DNA of 64,000 bases from a bacterium. Its GTDB lineage: Bacteria > Zhuqueibacterota > QNDG01 > JAGLOF01. The translations under genes were made by a program, and so were the position numbers. The notes below the pieces were generated by a model. It made no database searches. It was not told the origin of the DNA and saw nothing but the letters and a program-made list of their open reading frames with translations. The stretch spans positions 62,001 through 126,000 of the forward strand of contig JAFGRY010000026.1 of assembly GCA_016934955.1 (NCBI GenBank), written 5' to 3'. Of the stretch, positions 8,787-17,372 are shown piece after piece (within the stretch, counting starts at the first letter, position 1; each line of letters begins with the position of its first letter).

Positions 8787-9806
8787 ATGAAACGAACATG
8801 CATATCTATCGTAATGCTGGCACTGCTGGTAAGCGGCTGCGGTTCAGGCAGCAAGAAACTGGAACCGGGCACCAAGGCCTATGATCTGGCCGCAACATTT
8901 TCAGAGCTGCTTCCAGAACTCGCTCCCGAAAAAAATAAAGTGCTGATTTCCTCAACATTCTTCACGATCAGAACCGCTGATATCGTACGCAGCATTGTGC
9001 AGAGCCCCGGCACCGATCTCAGCCAGTTCGATAATCTCGATGAATATCAGCTTCGTAATGCCCTGACAAATATCGTCGACAATCTGGCGAAGCGGCGCCT
9101 CATACTCAGAGCCGCAGTGGCTGCCGGATACACCTGCAATAAGGAGGAACTCGACGCTCTCTACCAGACATTCGTTGACCGATTCAGCGGGGAGGAAAAT
9201 TTCAAAAAGGAGCTCGAGAGAATTGAGATCGGTATTGATGATTTCAGGTCCGGTCTGGAAGAGGGCATCATCAGGCAGAAGTATATCGACAACATCATTT
9301 TAAACCACAGTACGGTAACGGATGACGATCTGAAACGCGCCTACAATTCCATCAAGGCGAATGAAACCGCCACGGTCAGGCACGTCCTGCTCCTCACCGA
9401 GGGGAAAAGTGTCGCTGAAAAAGAGTCACTGCTGCAGAAAATGAAGGGCATTCACCGCCGGGCTGTCCGGGGCGAAGACTTCGCGGCTCTGGCACGCGCA
9501 TATACAGAAGATCCCAGCACAAAAGAGAACGGCGGCCTGTATGAGAATTTCAGTCGCGGTGACATGGTCCAGCCCTTCGATGAACGGGCGTTCACTATAC
9601 CGGTCGGCCAGGTAAGTGATATATTTGAAACCCGGTTTGGATATCATATCCTGAAAGTGATCGACCGCCGGGGAGATCCGCGTTCATTCGATGAAATGCG
9701 TGATGATCTCGAAACTTCCGTTAAACAGTACAAAGAAAATCAGGCCCTCGATCTCGAACTGGCTCATTTGAAGATCGACGCCGACATGAAGACCATGTCC
9801 TTTTAA
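8787..9806 (+). CDS. Parvulin-type peptidyl-prolyl isomerase lipoprotein (SurA/PrsA-like)
   Basis: The 339-residue protein begins with a good lipobox (LLVSGC, Cys18), so it should be lipid-anchored in the envelope. It has a SurA_N-like helical part (about 75-185) and a rotamase domain with VRHVLL, YTEDPSTKENGG and the F-x-x-R-F-G-Y-H-I-L signature of parvulins. It would act as a periplasmic or surface foldase. AAGGAGA lies upstream of ATG 8787. The gene stands alone between the helicase and an inverted repeat. A second, larger foldase of the same class is encoded at 52400-54208. Confidence 0.9.
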   Translation: MKRTCISIVMLALLVSGCGSGSKKLEPGTKAYDLAATFSELLPELAPEKNKVLISSTFFTIRTADIVRSIVQSPGTDLSQFDNLDEYQLRNALTNIVDNLAKRRLILRAAVAAGYTCNKEELDALYQTFVDRFSGEENFKKELERIEIGIDDFRSGLEEGIIRQKYIDNIILNHSTVTDDDLKRAYNSIKANETATVRHVLLLTEGKSVAEKESLLQKMKGIHRRAVRGEDFAALARAYTEDPSTKENGGLYENFSRGDMVQPFDERAFTIPVGQVSDIFETRFGYHILKVIDRRGDPRSFDEMRDDLETSVKQYKENQALDLELAHLKIDADMKTMSF

Positions 9807-9833
9807 GCCGCAGGATTCGGCATGCCGGTACGA

Positions 9834-9861
9834 CCCTCCGCTGCAGGCGGTCAGCGGAGGG
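9834..9861 (+). terminator. Possible terminator hairpin after the PPIase lipoprotein gene
   Basis: CCCTCCGCTG (9834-9843) is a perfect complement of CAGCGGAGGG (9852-9861). The following T run is short and displaced (GTTTTAC at about 9872), so termination strength is uncertain. Confidence 0.5.
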
Positions 9862-9940
9862 CCGGATTGCCGTTTTACTCCTCTGTTCCGTTTCTTTCCT
9901 TTCTCGCTTGTCTGTCACCCGTCGTTTTACATGAAAAGCC

Positions 9941-9969
9941 TTGCAAAAATCCCGGATTTTCCGTATAAT
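9941..9969 (+). promoter_or_regulatory. Sigma-70-type promoter for the R3H/CheY/CheB genes
   Basis: TTGCAA (9941-9946) and a consensus TATAAT (9964-9969) are separated by exactly 17 nt in an AT-rich patch. Predicted start of transcription is near 9976, about 65 nt before the GTG start at 10043. Confidence 0.7.
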
Positions 9970-10042
9970 TTATTGATTTATTTCGTGTAATATTCAATGG
10001 TGCCGCCGCCCGCGCCCGGGGGGAAGGTTCAAGGAGCAGAGT

Positions 10043-10489
10043 GTGAGTGACCGTGATCGTGAAAAAGACAAAGATGTCTACAAGGCCATCGGCGAAGCGG
10101 AACGATTCCTCGTTGATTCGCTGCTGCCGTTTACATTTGATGGTCTGAACGGATATGAACGTAAAAAAGTCCATGAACATTTCGAAAACGATACCGAGTA
10201 TCGCGTCAAAACGTACCGTGAGGATGATCAGATCATTTTGAAGGTCTATCCTGTGGGAAGCCTGAAACGGCTTGCCGAACAGAAAACACAGGAAGTGCTC
10301 ATGAAGGGGCAGGCGGAGGAACTGCCTCCTATGGGTTCGTTCGAACGGTTCGTGATTCATGACTACCTGAAAGAGCGGCACGGTGTCAGGACCGAAAGCA
10401 CCGGTCAGCGCGGTGAAGACAGGCGGATCGTGATTATGCCGCTGTTCGGCAGACGTCCTCGCAAAGTTAAAGGCCGCCGGCTTAAATGA
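10043..10489 (+). CDS. Protein with two R3H-like nucleic-acid-binding motifs (Jag-related)
   Basis: The 148-residue protein uses GTG 10043 behind AAGGAG. It shows two R-x3-H signatures: GYERKKVHEHF (R40, H44), and PMGSFERFVIHDYL (R102, H106) followed by GVRTES and EDRRIVIMP. The second is a classical Jag/SpoIIIJ-associated R3H domain that binds single-stranded nucleic acid. The first looks like a diverged copy. There is no KH domain as in Jag, and the C-terminus is basic (RRPRKVKGRR). It sits 18 nt upstream of a CheY-like gene and probably shares its mRNA. RNA binding is a family inference. Confidence 0.75.
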   Translation: MSDRDREKDKDVYKAIGEAERFLVDSLLPFTFDGLNGYERKKVHEHFENDTEYRVKTYREDDQIILKVYPVGSLKRLAEQKTQEVLMKGQAEELPPMGSFERFVIHDYLKERHGVRTESTGQRGEDRRIVIMPLFGRRPRKVKGRRLK

Positions 10490-10507
10490 AAAAGGGAGAC
10501 CGTTTGT

Positions 10508-10879
10508 ATGAAGAATCAGATCCTTGTCGTTGATGACGATCCTTTTGTGCTCAGGACCATTGAAAAAATTCTTCAATTCCATACCATTACTGTTCTCACC
10601 GCCGAAAGCGGTGCTGCCTGCATCGATATAGTCAAGAACGGATATCGCGGTCTCGTTCTCATGGATGTGTCCATGCCGAAAATGGATGGCTGGCAAACGA
10701 TCGGAAAGCTCAAGGAGGAAGGGCTGCTGGACGGGATTATCATCAGCATGCTGACCGCCCAGGAAATACCGGCCGAAGAAATGCAGTACTATAAAGAAAA
10801 CGTTGTCGATTACATCACGAAACCGTTTGACTCCGTCGAACTGGTGACAATAGTAAAAGGTCATCTCAATCTCCTGTGA
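10508..10879 (+). CDS. CheY-like single-domain response regulator
   Basis: The 123-residue protein is only a receiver domain: acidic pocket D9-D11 (VVDDDP), phosphoacceptor Asp53 in LMDVSMPKMDG, Thr83 (MLTA) and Lys105 (TKPF). No output domain is attached, so it must act through a partner. The stand-alone methylesterase gene 28 nt downstream is the obvious candidate. The start at ATG 10508 is preceded by GGGAGA. No histidine kinase gene is in the window. Confidence 0.9.
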   Translation: MKNQILVVDDDPFVLRTIEKILQFHTITVLTAESGAACIDIVKNGYRGLVLMDVSMPKMDGWQTIGKLKEEGLLDGIIISMLTAQEIPAEEMQYYKENVVDYITKPFDSVELVTIVKGHLNLL

Positions 10880-10907
10880 TGTATCACGGGAGTGAATCCG
10901 CGGAGGC

Positions 10908-11480
10908 ATGATGAGACCGGACAAGATAATTATTATCGGTGCTTCAGCCGGAGGGCCGAGAATCCTCAAGGATCTGTTCAATGAATTTCCACGGATCGAT
11001 GCGGCGATCGTGCTCATCCAGCATATGCCTGCATTCATCAACAAGGCATTCACCGAGACGCTGGATAAATGCACCTCAATGAATGTTCGGCTCGCTGAAC
11101 ATGGTGACCGCCTGGACCGGGGATGCATGTATATTGCGCCCACCGGTAAACATCTCATCCTGAAAAACAATGCCGAAATAGAGCTTGTAGACGGCGAAAA
11201 AGTGAACTTTGTCTGCCCCGCGGTGGATGAAACCATGCTGTCGGTCAAGCCGGAGGGGGGAATATCATTTACCGGTGTTGTCCTTACGGGTATGGGGAGA
11301 GACGGCGCGGCCGGCATCGCCTATATCAAGGCCCTGGGGGGCACAACCATCGCCCAGGATGAGGAGAGTTCGGTGATTTACGGCATGCCCAGGGAAGCGA
11401 TCGCCACCGGCAAAGTCGATTATATTATGTCGCCCTCCGATATTGCCCGCAAACTGGTGTCCATCGCCGGGACGGTATAG
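10908..11480 (+). CDS. Stand-alone CheB-type protein-glutamate methylesterase
   Basis: This 190-residue CheB catalytic domain has Ser13 in GASAGGP, His39 in QHMP and Asp132 in GMGRDGAAG, the full catalytic triad. It lacks the N-terminal receiver of canonical CheB, which here is encoded as a separate gene immediately upstream. CheB demethylates or deamidates chemoreceptors, but no cheR, cheA or receptor gene is nearby, so the substrate is open. CGGAGG precedes ATG 10908 (ATG 10911 is equally possible). Confidence 0.9.
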   Translation: MMRPDKIIIIGASAGGPRILKDLFNEFPRIDAAIVLIQHMPAFINKAFTETLDKCTSMNVRLAEHGDRLDRGCMYIAPTGKHLILKNNAEIELVDGEKVNFVCPAVDETMLSVKPEGGISFTGVVLTGMGRDGAAGIAYIKALGGTTIAQDEESSVIYGMPREAIATGKVDYIMSPSDIARKLVSIAGTV

Positions 11481-11484
11481 TCAG

Positions 11485-11742
11485 ATGACCGTTCCCGGCA
11501 TGACGCGTCTGCACAACTGTCTGGTTTTCGCGCTGCTCCTGCTCATACTGTCCGCCGGTGGATTTTCCCTGTTCGCCCAGTTTGTTGCCGACCCCGTTGT
11601 CGTCACCGCCACACGGCTCCACTCTCTCAGCATATCCAATCTTCGGGAAACGTTCGTTCTGGAAAAGAGCCAGCTGGAGCGGCTGCCCGGGATTCCCATG
11701 CAGGGCTTCAATGTCTCTCTGGGGACGGATCTGGAGTTCTGA
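11485..11742 (+). pseudogene. Short remnant resembling the N-terminus of a TonB-dependent receptor
   Basis: The 85 residues comprise a signal peptide (to about residue 32, LFAQ) and DPVVVTATR at about 36-44, the typical start of the plug domain. A beta-alpha stretch containing LEKSQLERLPG follows, which aligns with the plug's V-I-x-x-x-x-I-E-x-L-P. It then ends in GTDLEF and a TGA at 11740, where a real receptor would continue for 500 or more residues. No barrel is encoded nearby. It could be a deletion remnant or a small secreted plug-like protein. It begins 4 nt after the cheB-like stop. Confidence 0.5.
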
Positions 11743-11743
11743 T

Positions 11744-12634
11744 ATGCGCATTGTCATTACCATATTCGTATGCCTGGTGCCGGGGTGGGCGGGATATGCC
11801 CAGCAGCCCCTGTTCGGCGACCGGGTTGACAGAGGCGTCATCGACACCTCACTGCTTCCGGAGGTTTCAGGAGCAGCCTGCAGTACACTCAATGCTGATA
11901 TTCTCTGGGTGCACAATGATTCCGGTGGTGAAAACCTGCTGTACGCGCTTGATGCGCGAACGGCCGCGGTCGTGGCGGTCTATCGTGTTGCAGGCGTGCC
12001 AAATCATGACTGGGAGGACATTGCCGCAGGCCCGGGCCCCGAGCCCGGCGTTTCCTTCCTGTATATTGCGGATATCGGAGACAACGAGGGGGAAAGACCG
12101 GTAAAGCAGATCATCAGAATCCGGGAGCCCGTCGTCCCCGCAGGTTCCGCCCGGGGTGTCCGGACACTCACGGGTGCGGAGATCTGTTCCTTCAGATATC
12201 CTGACGGTGTCCACAACGCCGAGACACTTTTGCTTGATCCTCTATCGCGAGATATGTATATTGTTACAAAAAGCCGGCGCACCGCTGCCGTGTACCGCCT
12301 GGTGTTCCCCCGGCCGGTCGACCGCATCGTCACAGCCGAGCGATGCGGGACGATCGATATGCCCCAGGCGACGGCAGGCAGCGTCACCGTTGACGGGACC
12401 GGAATTATCATAAAGAATTATTTCAGTATGTTTTATTGGCGCAGGGATCCCGCCGCCTCCCTTTTTCAGGCGCTGAGCAGCGCACCGGCGATACTGCCGT
12501 ATATTCCCGAGCCCCAGGGGGAAGCGGTCTGCTGGAAGCGGGAGGGGAACAGGGATGGATTCTTCACCCTCAGTGAACAGAAAGCGAACATGCCGGTTCA
12601 TCTTTTCTATTATCCGCCTCAGGGCCGCGAATAA
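11744..12634 (+). CDS. Secreted beta-propeller-like protein of unknown function
   Basis: The ATG at 11744 lies 1 nt after the previous stop; an in-frame extension to 11558 is only overlap. The 296-residue product has a signal peptide ending near GYAQQ. Motifs ILWVHNDSGGENLLYAL, HDWEDIAAGP and LYIADIGDNEGERP are characteristic of a widespread uncharacterised six- or seven-bladed propeller-like family. The remainder shows repeated beta-rich segments ending in GFFTLSEQ. No catalytic residues can be assigned. Confidence 0.75.
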   Translation: MRIVITIFVCLVPGWAGYAQQPLFGDRVDRGVIDTSLLPEVSGAACSTLNADILWVHNDSGGENLLYALDARTAAVVAVYRVAGVPNHDWEDIAAGPGPEPGVSFLYIADIGDNEGERPVKQIIRIREPVVPAGSARGVRTLTGAEICSFRYPDGVHNAETLLLDPLSRDMYIVTKSRRTAAVYRLVFPRPVDRIVTAERCGTIDMPQATAGSVTVDGTGIIIKNYFSMFYWRRDPAASLFQALSSAPAILPYIPEPQGEAVCWKREGNRDGFFTLSEQKANMPVHLFYYPPQGRE

Positions 12635-12656
12635 CCGATACGTGGAGGATTGCTTG

Positions 12657-14672
12657 TTGAATACCACTCATCCCGATACTTCCGCCGGAGAATACCCGGT
12701 CAACATCATTCGCATGCTTGCCGCAGATGCCGTCCAGAAGGCCAACTCCGGGCACCCGGGACTTCCCATGGGTGCGGCCGACATCGCCTATGTGCTCTGG
12801 ACCCGTTTCCTCAACCACAATCCCGGTGATCCGGGGTGGAGCAATCGCGACCGTTTTGTGCTTTCCGCCGGACACGGATCGATGCTGCTCTACGCAATGC
12901 TGCACCTTTCGGGATACGATCTGACGCTCGATGACATCAAGCGGTTCAGGCAGCTGCACAGCAAAACCCCCGGCCATCCCGAATACGGTGTCACTCCCGG
13001 TGCGGAGACAACAACCGGTCCTCTGGGACAGGGATTCGCCAACGGCGTCGGTATGGCCCTGGCAGCCCGTCTCGCCGCGGCCCGGTTCAATACCGACGAC
13101 TTCGCAGTGATCGACCATTACGTGTACGGTCTCGCCGGCGACGGCGATCTTATGGAGGGAGTGACCAGCGAGGCCGCTTCCCTCGCCGGCCATCTGCGCC
13201 TGGGAAATATCATCTATATCTACGATGATAACGGAATCACCATCGAGGGCGGCACCGGTCTCGCTTTTTCCGATGACGTGGCGTCCCGGTTCACCGCCTA
13301 CGGCTGGCAGGTTCTCTCCATCGACGGCCACAATCATGAAGAGATAGACCGGGCGATACGAGAAGGACGGAAGGAATCCGGAAAACCGACTCTGATCATC
13401 GCCCGCACAAGAATCGGGTACGGCAGTCCGGGCAAGGAGGGAAGCGCCGATGTCCACGGTGCACCGCTGGGGGCTGATGAGCTGAGACGCACAAAGAAAA
13501 ATCTCGGTCTTCCCGAAGATGCATCATTCATCGTTCCTGATTCCGTATACGAGCCGTTTTCCGACCATGTGCGCTCCTGTGTCGATGGGTACGAGACATG
13601 GCAGAGACGTATGTCGCAGTGGCGAGCCGGTAACCCGGATCGGGCCGCTCTCTGGGATGCCATGCATAACCCCGCCGTTCCCGACGACCTCGAAGACCTG
13701 CTGCTGGCCGCCATCGGCAATAACGGCGCCGCCACCAGAGTAATGGGAGGCGAGGTGCTGCAGAAAGCCGCTGAGCTGTTCCCCGGACTGGTCGGAGGTT
13801 CGGCTGATCTCGCTCCCTCTACGAAAACGGTGATCAGCGGTGCCGGTTCCGTTGGCCCGCAGGATTACAGCGGCAGAAATATCCATTTTGGGGTGCGGGA
13901 ACACGCCATGGGATCCGTTATGAACGGACTCGCTCTGTATGGCGGGTTCATCCCGTTTGGATCCACCTTTTTTGTATTTTCCGACTATCTCAGGCCCGCA
14001 CTGAGATTGAGCGCATTGATGGGCCTTCAGGCGGTCTATGTATTCACCCATGACAGCATTTTCGTCGGGGAAGACGGTCCCACCCATCAGCCGATCGAGC
14101 ATCTGGCCGTATTGCGGGCGATACCCCGTTTGTCGCTGTTTCGTCCTGCCGACAGCGCAGAAACTGCCGCTGCCTGGGCTTATGCGCTCAGGCATGATAA
14201 AGGACCGACGGCCATTTGCCTGACCCGGCAAAAAGTCGGAACAATAGAGAGACGGAAAGGGTTCACTCTTAGAGAAGTGCACCGGGGAGGGTATACGGTT
14301 AATGACACGGACGGTGCACCGGACGTCGTGGTCGTCGGTACCGGCTCCGAGCTGGCGCTTGCCGCCGGGCTGGCTGAATCGCTGCAGCGGGAGGGGAAAT
14401 CGGTACGTCTGGTCTCCATGCCGTCGCTGGACCGTTTCCATTGTCAGGACCAGTCGTACCGGGAGTCCATCGTACCCGGGACCGGGGTGCCGGTTATCGT
14501 GATCGAAGCCGGTATTGAACAGGGATGGCGAGGGATCACCAGGGCGCCGCTTCTCTTTATCGGCATGAGCGATTTTGGTGCATCGGGACCGAGCAGCCTC
14601 CTGGCCGAAGCGTTCGGGCTCACGCTCCCGGCTGTCATTGAAAGAACGCATGCCTGGCTGGAATCGCTTTGA
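12657..14672 (+). CDS. tkt: Transketolase
   Basis: Transketolase moves two-carbon units between pentose-phosphate and glycolytic sugars using thiamine diphosphate. The 671-residue frame has NSGHPGLPMGAAD, SAGHGSML, the TPP/Mg motif GDGDLMEG (161-168) and the pyrimidine-domain REHAMG. The first in-frame ATG is internal to the conserved N-terminus, so the start is probably TTG 12657, 7 nt after GGAGGA (TTG 12654 is also possible). It could supply pentose phosphates for the KDO operon downstream at 17-23 kb. That link is inference. Confidence 0.95.
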   Translation: MNTTHPDTSAGEYPVNIIRMLAADAVQKANSGHPGLPMGAADIAYVLWTRFLNHNPGDPGWSNRDRFVLSAGHGSMLLYAMLHLSGYDLTLDDIKRFRQLHSKTPGHPEYGVTPGAETTTGPLGQGFANGVGMALAARLAAARFNTDDFAVIDHYVYGLAGDGDLMEGVTSEAASLAGHLRLGNIIYIYDDNGITIEGGTGLAFSDDVASRFTAYGWQVLSIDGHNHEEIDRAIREGRKESGKPTLIIARTRIGYGSPGKEGSADVHGAPLGADELRRTKKNLGLPEDASFIVPDSVYEPFSDHVRSCVDGYETWQRRMSQWRAGNPDRAALWDAMHNPAVPDDLEDLLLAAIGNNGAATRVMGGEVLQKAAELFPGLVGGSADLAPSTKTVISGAGSVGPQDYSGRNIHFGVREHAMGSVMNGLALYGGFIPFGSTFFVFSDYLRPALRLSALMGLQAVYVFTHDSIFVGEDGPTHQPIEHLAVLRAIPRLSLFRPADSAETAAAWAYALRHDKGPTAICLTRQKVGTIERRKGFTLREVHRGGYTVNDTDGAPDVVVVGTGSELALAAGLAESLQREGKSVRLVSMPSLDRFHCQDQSYRESIVPGTGVPVIVIEAGIEQGWRGITRAPLLFIGMSDFGASGPSSLLAEAFGLTLPAVIERTHAWLESL

Positions 14673-14698
14673 TTCATCACACATCCCGGGGAGTAGTT

Positions 14699-17032
14699 AT
14701 GGCTCGTCACCTGAAACCGGTGGTCATCGCGCTGCTGGTCGCGGTAAGCGGCTGCGCTTACTTCAACACGTTTTACAACGCCAGGGTTCACTATCGAAAG
14801 GCGTACAATGCAACCAGGAAACGGGTTACGGTAAATCTGTCGTCCACCGAGATTACCAACTATGACAAGGCGGTTGAAAAATCGCTTAAACTGCTGAACG
14901 ACTATCCCAACAGCAGTTACGTGGACGACGCGCTGCTCCTGCTGGGGAAGAGTTACTTTTACAAAGGTGACTATCGTCAGGCGATCGAACGTTTCGGCGA
15001 GCTGCACACGTTTTATCCTGAAAGCAAACTGGGTAACGAAGCCGATCTCTACCAGGCCCGCTCATTTCTGGAATTGGAGCGGTTTTATTCCGCAGATTCA
15101 CTGCTTCGCCTGCTGCTGGGCGAGGAGATCCCGAAACAGATCCAGGCATCGGCAAACTATGTGCTTGGCGACGTGCTCTCAAAACAGCGGCGATTCGAAA
15201 CCGCCATACCCTATTATGAAAAAGCGCTGGACATCGGTCTGCCTGAGGAAGAAGCCACGGTTTATTTTAAAATCGCCGCCGCCTGGGATACGCTCAATGC
15301 TCCCTCCCGGGCAGCGCAGTATTTTCAGAAAGTCGAGTCCGCCGACCCGAGCTGGGAGATGCTTTTCGAGTCGAAGTTCAGATATGGCATTATGCTGCGG
15401 AAGCTGGGCGAGATTGAGGAGTCGATCCGTCTTTTTCAGCGGCTGCTGTCGGATGACAATAACAGGGCAAGTTTTGCACGGGTGAAACTGGAGATCGGGA
15501 AAAGCCTTCTCGCTCTCAGCGAGACCGGCGACGCGATCAGAACCTATCAGGATGTGATCACAAGTCATCCGAGAACGAAGGAATCGGCGGAAGCCTATTA
15601 TCTGCTGGGGAAAATATATGAACGTGACCTGGCGGATTTTGAAAAAGCAGTGGCCTGCTACCAGCAGGTCACCCTCGAATTCAGAACCTCGGTGTTCTCT
15701 GACTCGGCTGAAATCAAGAAACTGGATATACACCGGAAAATGGCGCTTGAGCAGGTCATTGCCATGGCCGACAACGGGGTAGAGGGAACCGTCGACCTTC
15801 AGACGATACAGGCTGCCTCCGACAGCCTTGCCAGACAGATGATTGCTGAAGCGGATTCGACCCGAAGGCAGACCGAAGCCGCCGGCGGCAGCGATGCATT
15901 CGGCGATGTGAATACCCAGCGCCAGGGGACTGCAAATGCGCCGCGTCAGGCGATGAATCAGCCGGCAAACCTGAGAAGAACGGCTGCGAACACCGGCGGT
16001 GAGGCGGTCGTTTTCTATTCGGATGAACAGGACCGGAATCTGTTTCTTCTCGCCGAACTTAATCTGCTGAGATTCTCGCGGCCGGATACGGCGCTGTCGC
16101 TCTATAACAGGATAATCAAGGAGTTCCCGGAAAGCCCCTTCCACGTCCGGGCTCTCTACAACGCCGTCTACACGGCGGGCAGGCACGGACTTCCGGGAGT
16201 GACGGCGGAGGACTATTTCCGGAGACTGCTGGAGCTCTACCCGGAAAGTGAATATGCCGTGAGGGCCCGAAAATTGATGGGGCTGCCGGTGGAGAGCAGG
16301 GAAAGTACGTTCATCAGCCATTTCCGGGAGGCGGAAACAGCGCTTTGGGATACCGGTGACTACCGCAAAGCGTATGAGATGTTCGCGTCCCTGGCGGAAG
16401 AGGCGGCCGGCGATACCCTGGTGCCGAAAACGCTCTTCGTCATGGCATACATCCAGGAACACTTTTTCCATTCTCCGGACAGTGCCAGGGCTCTCTACGA
16501 CACCCTCAGGACACGGTATCCCGAGACGGCGTATGCGGCTGCCGGCACCAGAAAACTCATGAGCAGGCTGCCTGAACAGCAGGCGGCGGCCGATACGGCG
16601 GCCGCGGCCCCTCCGGACAGTGTCCGGGCAGCGGTGACAGCCGATGTCGCTGAACGGGAAGCCGGCAACGATGACCGTGCGCCCGGCCGCAGGGACAGGA
16701 GGGTGATCGCGGATGATCGGCCGAAAACGGCGGAAGAGGTCGAATCCGGCCCCGTTAACGGCATTCAGGCCATTCTCGACCAGATTATTTTCCCGAGAAC
16801 GGTGTTGCGGAGCGATCTGCCTGACGAGATGACCCTGCGTGTTGAGCTGGACAGTCGGGGCCGGGTTGTCACGGCCGTTCCCGTGAATCCCACCGGCAAG
16901 GGAGAGATTGATGATACCGTTATCGCCGCTGTTAAAAAGGTGCCGTTTGTTCCTCCGCCCGCGCCCCGGCCCGGCGACGCTCTCACCAGTGTCACCATTT
17001 CGGTTCCGTTTGCCAACGTCATTCTGAAGTGA
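14699..17032 (+). CDS. TPR lipoprotein with C-terminal TonB-like domain
   Basis: The 777-residue product has lipobox VAVSGC (Cys19) followed by AYFNTFYNA, a sequence typical of TPR lipoproteins in FCB-group bacteria. Tetratricopeptide-like repeats fill about residues 50-620 (for example GDYRQAIERFGELHTFYPES). An Ala/Asp-rich linker (about 620-690) follows, and the last 85 residues (ILDQIIFPRTVLRSD, ELDSRGRVVTAVPVN, VPFVPPPAPRPGD) look like a TonB C-terminal domain. TonB is normally anchored in the inner membrane, so a lipid-anchored version is unusual. The start at ATG 14699 follows GGGGAG. Confidence 0.85.
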   Translation: MARHLKPVVIALLVAVSGCAYFNTFYNARVHYRKAYNATRKRVTVNLSSTEITNYDKAVEKSLKLLNDYPNSSYVDDALLLLGKSYFYKGDYRQAIERFGELHTFYPESKLGNEADLYQARSFLELERFYSADSLLRLLLGEEIPKQIQASANYVLGDVLSKQRRFETAIPYYEKALDIGLPEEEATVYFKIAAAWDTLNAPSRAAQYFQKVESADPSWEMLFESKFRYGIMLRKLGEIEESIRLFQRLLSDDNNRASFARVKLEIGKSLLALSETGDAIRTYQDVITSHPRTKESAEAYYLLGKIYERDLADFEKAVACYQQVTLEFRTSVFSDSAEIKKLDIHRKMALEQVIAMADNGVEGTVDLQTIQAASDSLARQMIAEADSTRRQTEAAGGSDAFGDVNTQRQGTANAPRQAMNQPANLRRTAANTGGEAVVFYSDEQDRNLFLLAELNLLRFSRPDTALSLYNRIIKEFPESPFHVRALYNAVYTAGRHGLPGVTAEDYFRRLLELYPESEYAVRARKLMGLPVESRESTFISHFREAETALWDTGDYRKAYEMFASLAEEAAGDTLVPKTLFVMAYIQEHFFHSPDSARALYDTLRTRYPETAYAAAGTRKLMSRLPEQQAAADTAAAAPPDSVRAAVTADVAEREAGNDDRAPGRRDRRVIADDRPKTAEEVESGPVNGIQAILDQIIFPRTVLRSDLPDEMTLRVELDSRGRVVTAVPVNPTGKGEIDDTVIAAVKKVPFVPPPAPRPGDALTSVTISVPFANVILK

Positions 17033-17178
17033 CATGATTGACCCGCGCCGGATTCATTTTCGCCGCCGTCACCGGTGACTGAAAAGAATCCGGCAGCGGC
17101 GGAACACCTCCTCCAATCAGCCTCCGCAGCCTCGCGGCTTTCCCCCGTACAAATAGTGTGCCATGCACTTTTTACTGC
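17033..17178. other. Intergenic region with a nested inverted repeat
   Basis: GCCGGATTC (17047-17055) and GAATCCGGC (17086-17094) bracket a perfect palindrome, GTCACCGGTGAC (17068-17079). No T run follows, so it is not a standard intrinsic terminator. It may still separate the TPR gene from the KDO operon. No gene is seen. Confidence 0.35.
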
Positions 17179-17207
17179 TTGACAATTAGCGGTCGACGTT
17201 GTATATT
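17179..17207 (+). promoter_or_regulatory. Strong sigma-70-type promoter of the KDO/LPS-export operon
   Basis: A consensus TTGACA (17179-17184), a 17-nt spacer and TATATT (17202-17207) lie in an AT-rich stretch. Predicted transcription start is near 17214, giving a 5' leader of about 105-160 nt before kdsB. No other comparable promoter was seen until after hslU. Confidence 0.75.
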
Positions 17208-17372
17208 TACTATCAGTTTTGCCGGATAAATTATTGAATTATTTTTGCTTAAAAATGTTTGACCATCATCGGGGCATCATGGGTCTATACACTGTGCTGA
17301 GTCCGTATCAGGAGAACAATGTGTTACATGGCCGCACCGGGATCGACAGCATCCGAAAACAGGAGCGGGTCC

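Noticed and set aside
9875..11317. Long antisense open frame opposite the R3H, CheY and CheB genes
   Set aside because: Its translation shows no domain, and the plus-strand proteins have intact motifs; it is a codon-bias shadow.
13524..14684. Antisense open frame of nearly 390 codons opposite transketolase
   Set aside because: It is explained by the GC-rich codon use of the well-conserved transketolase on the plus strand.
15179..17035. Long antisense open frame (over 600 codons) opposite the TPR/TonB_C gene
   Set aside because: The product is basic and repetitive, with no recognisable motif; the sense strand has a lipobox, TPRs and a ribosome binding site.
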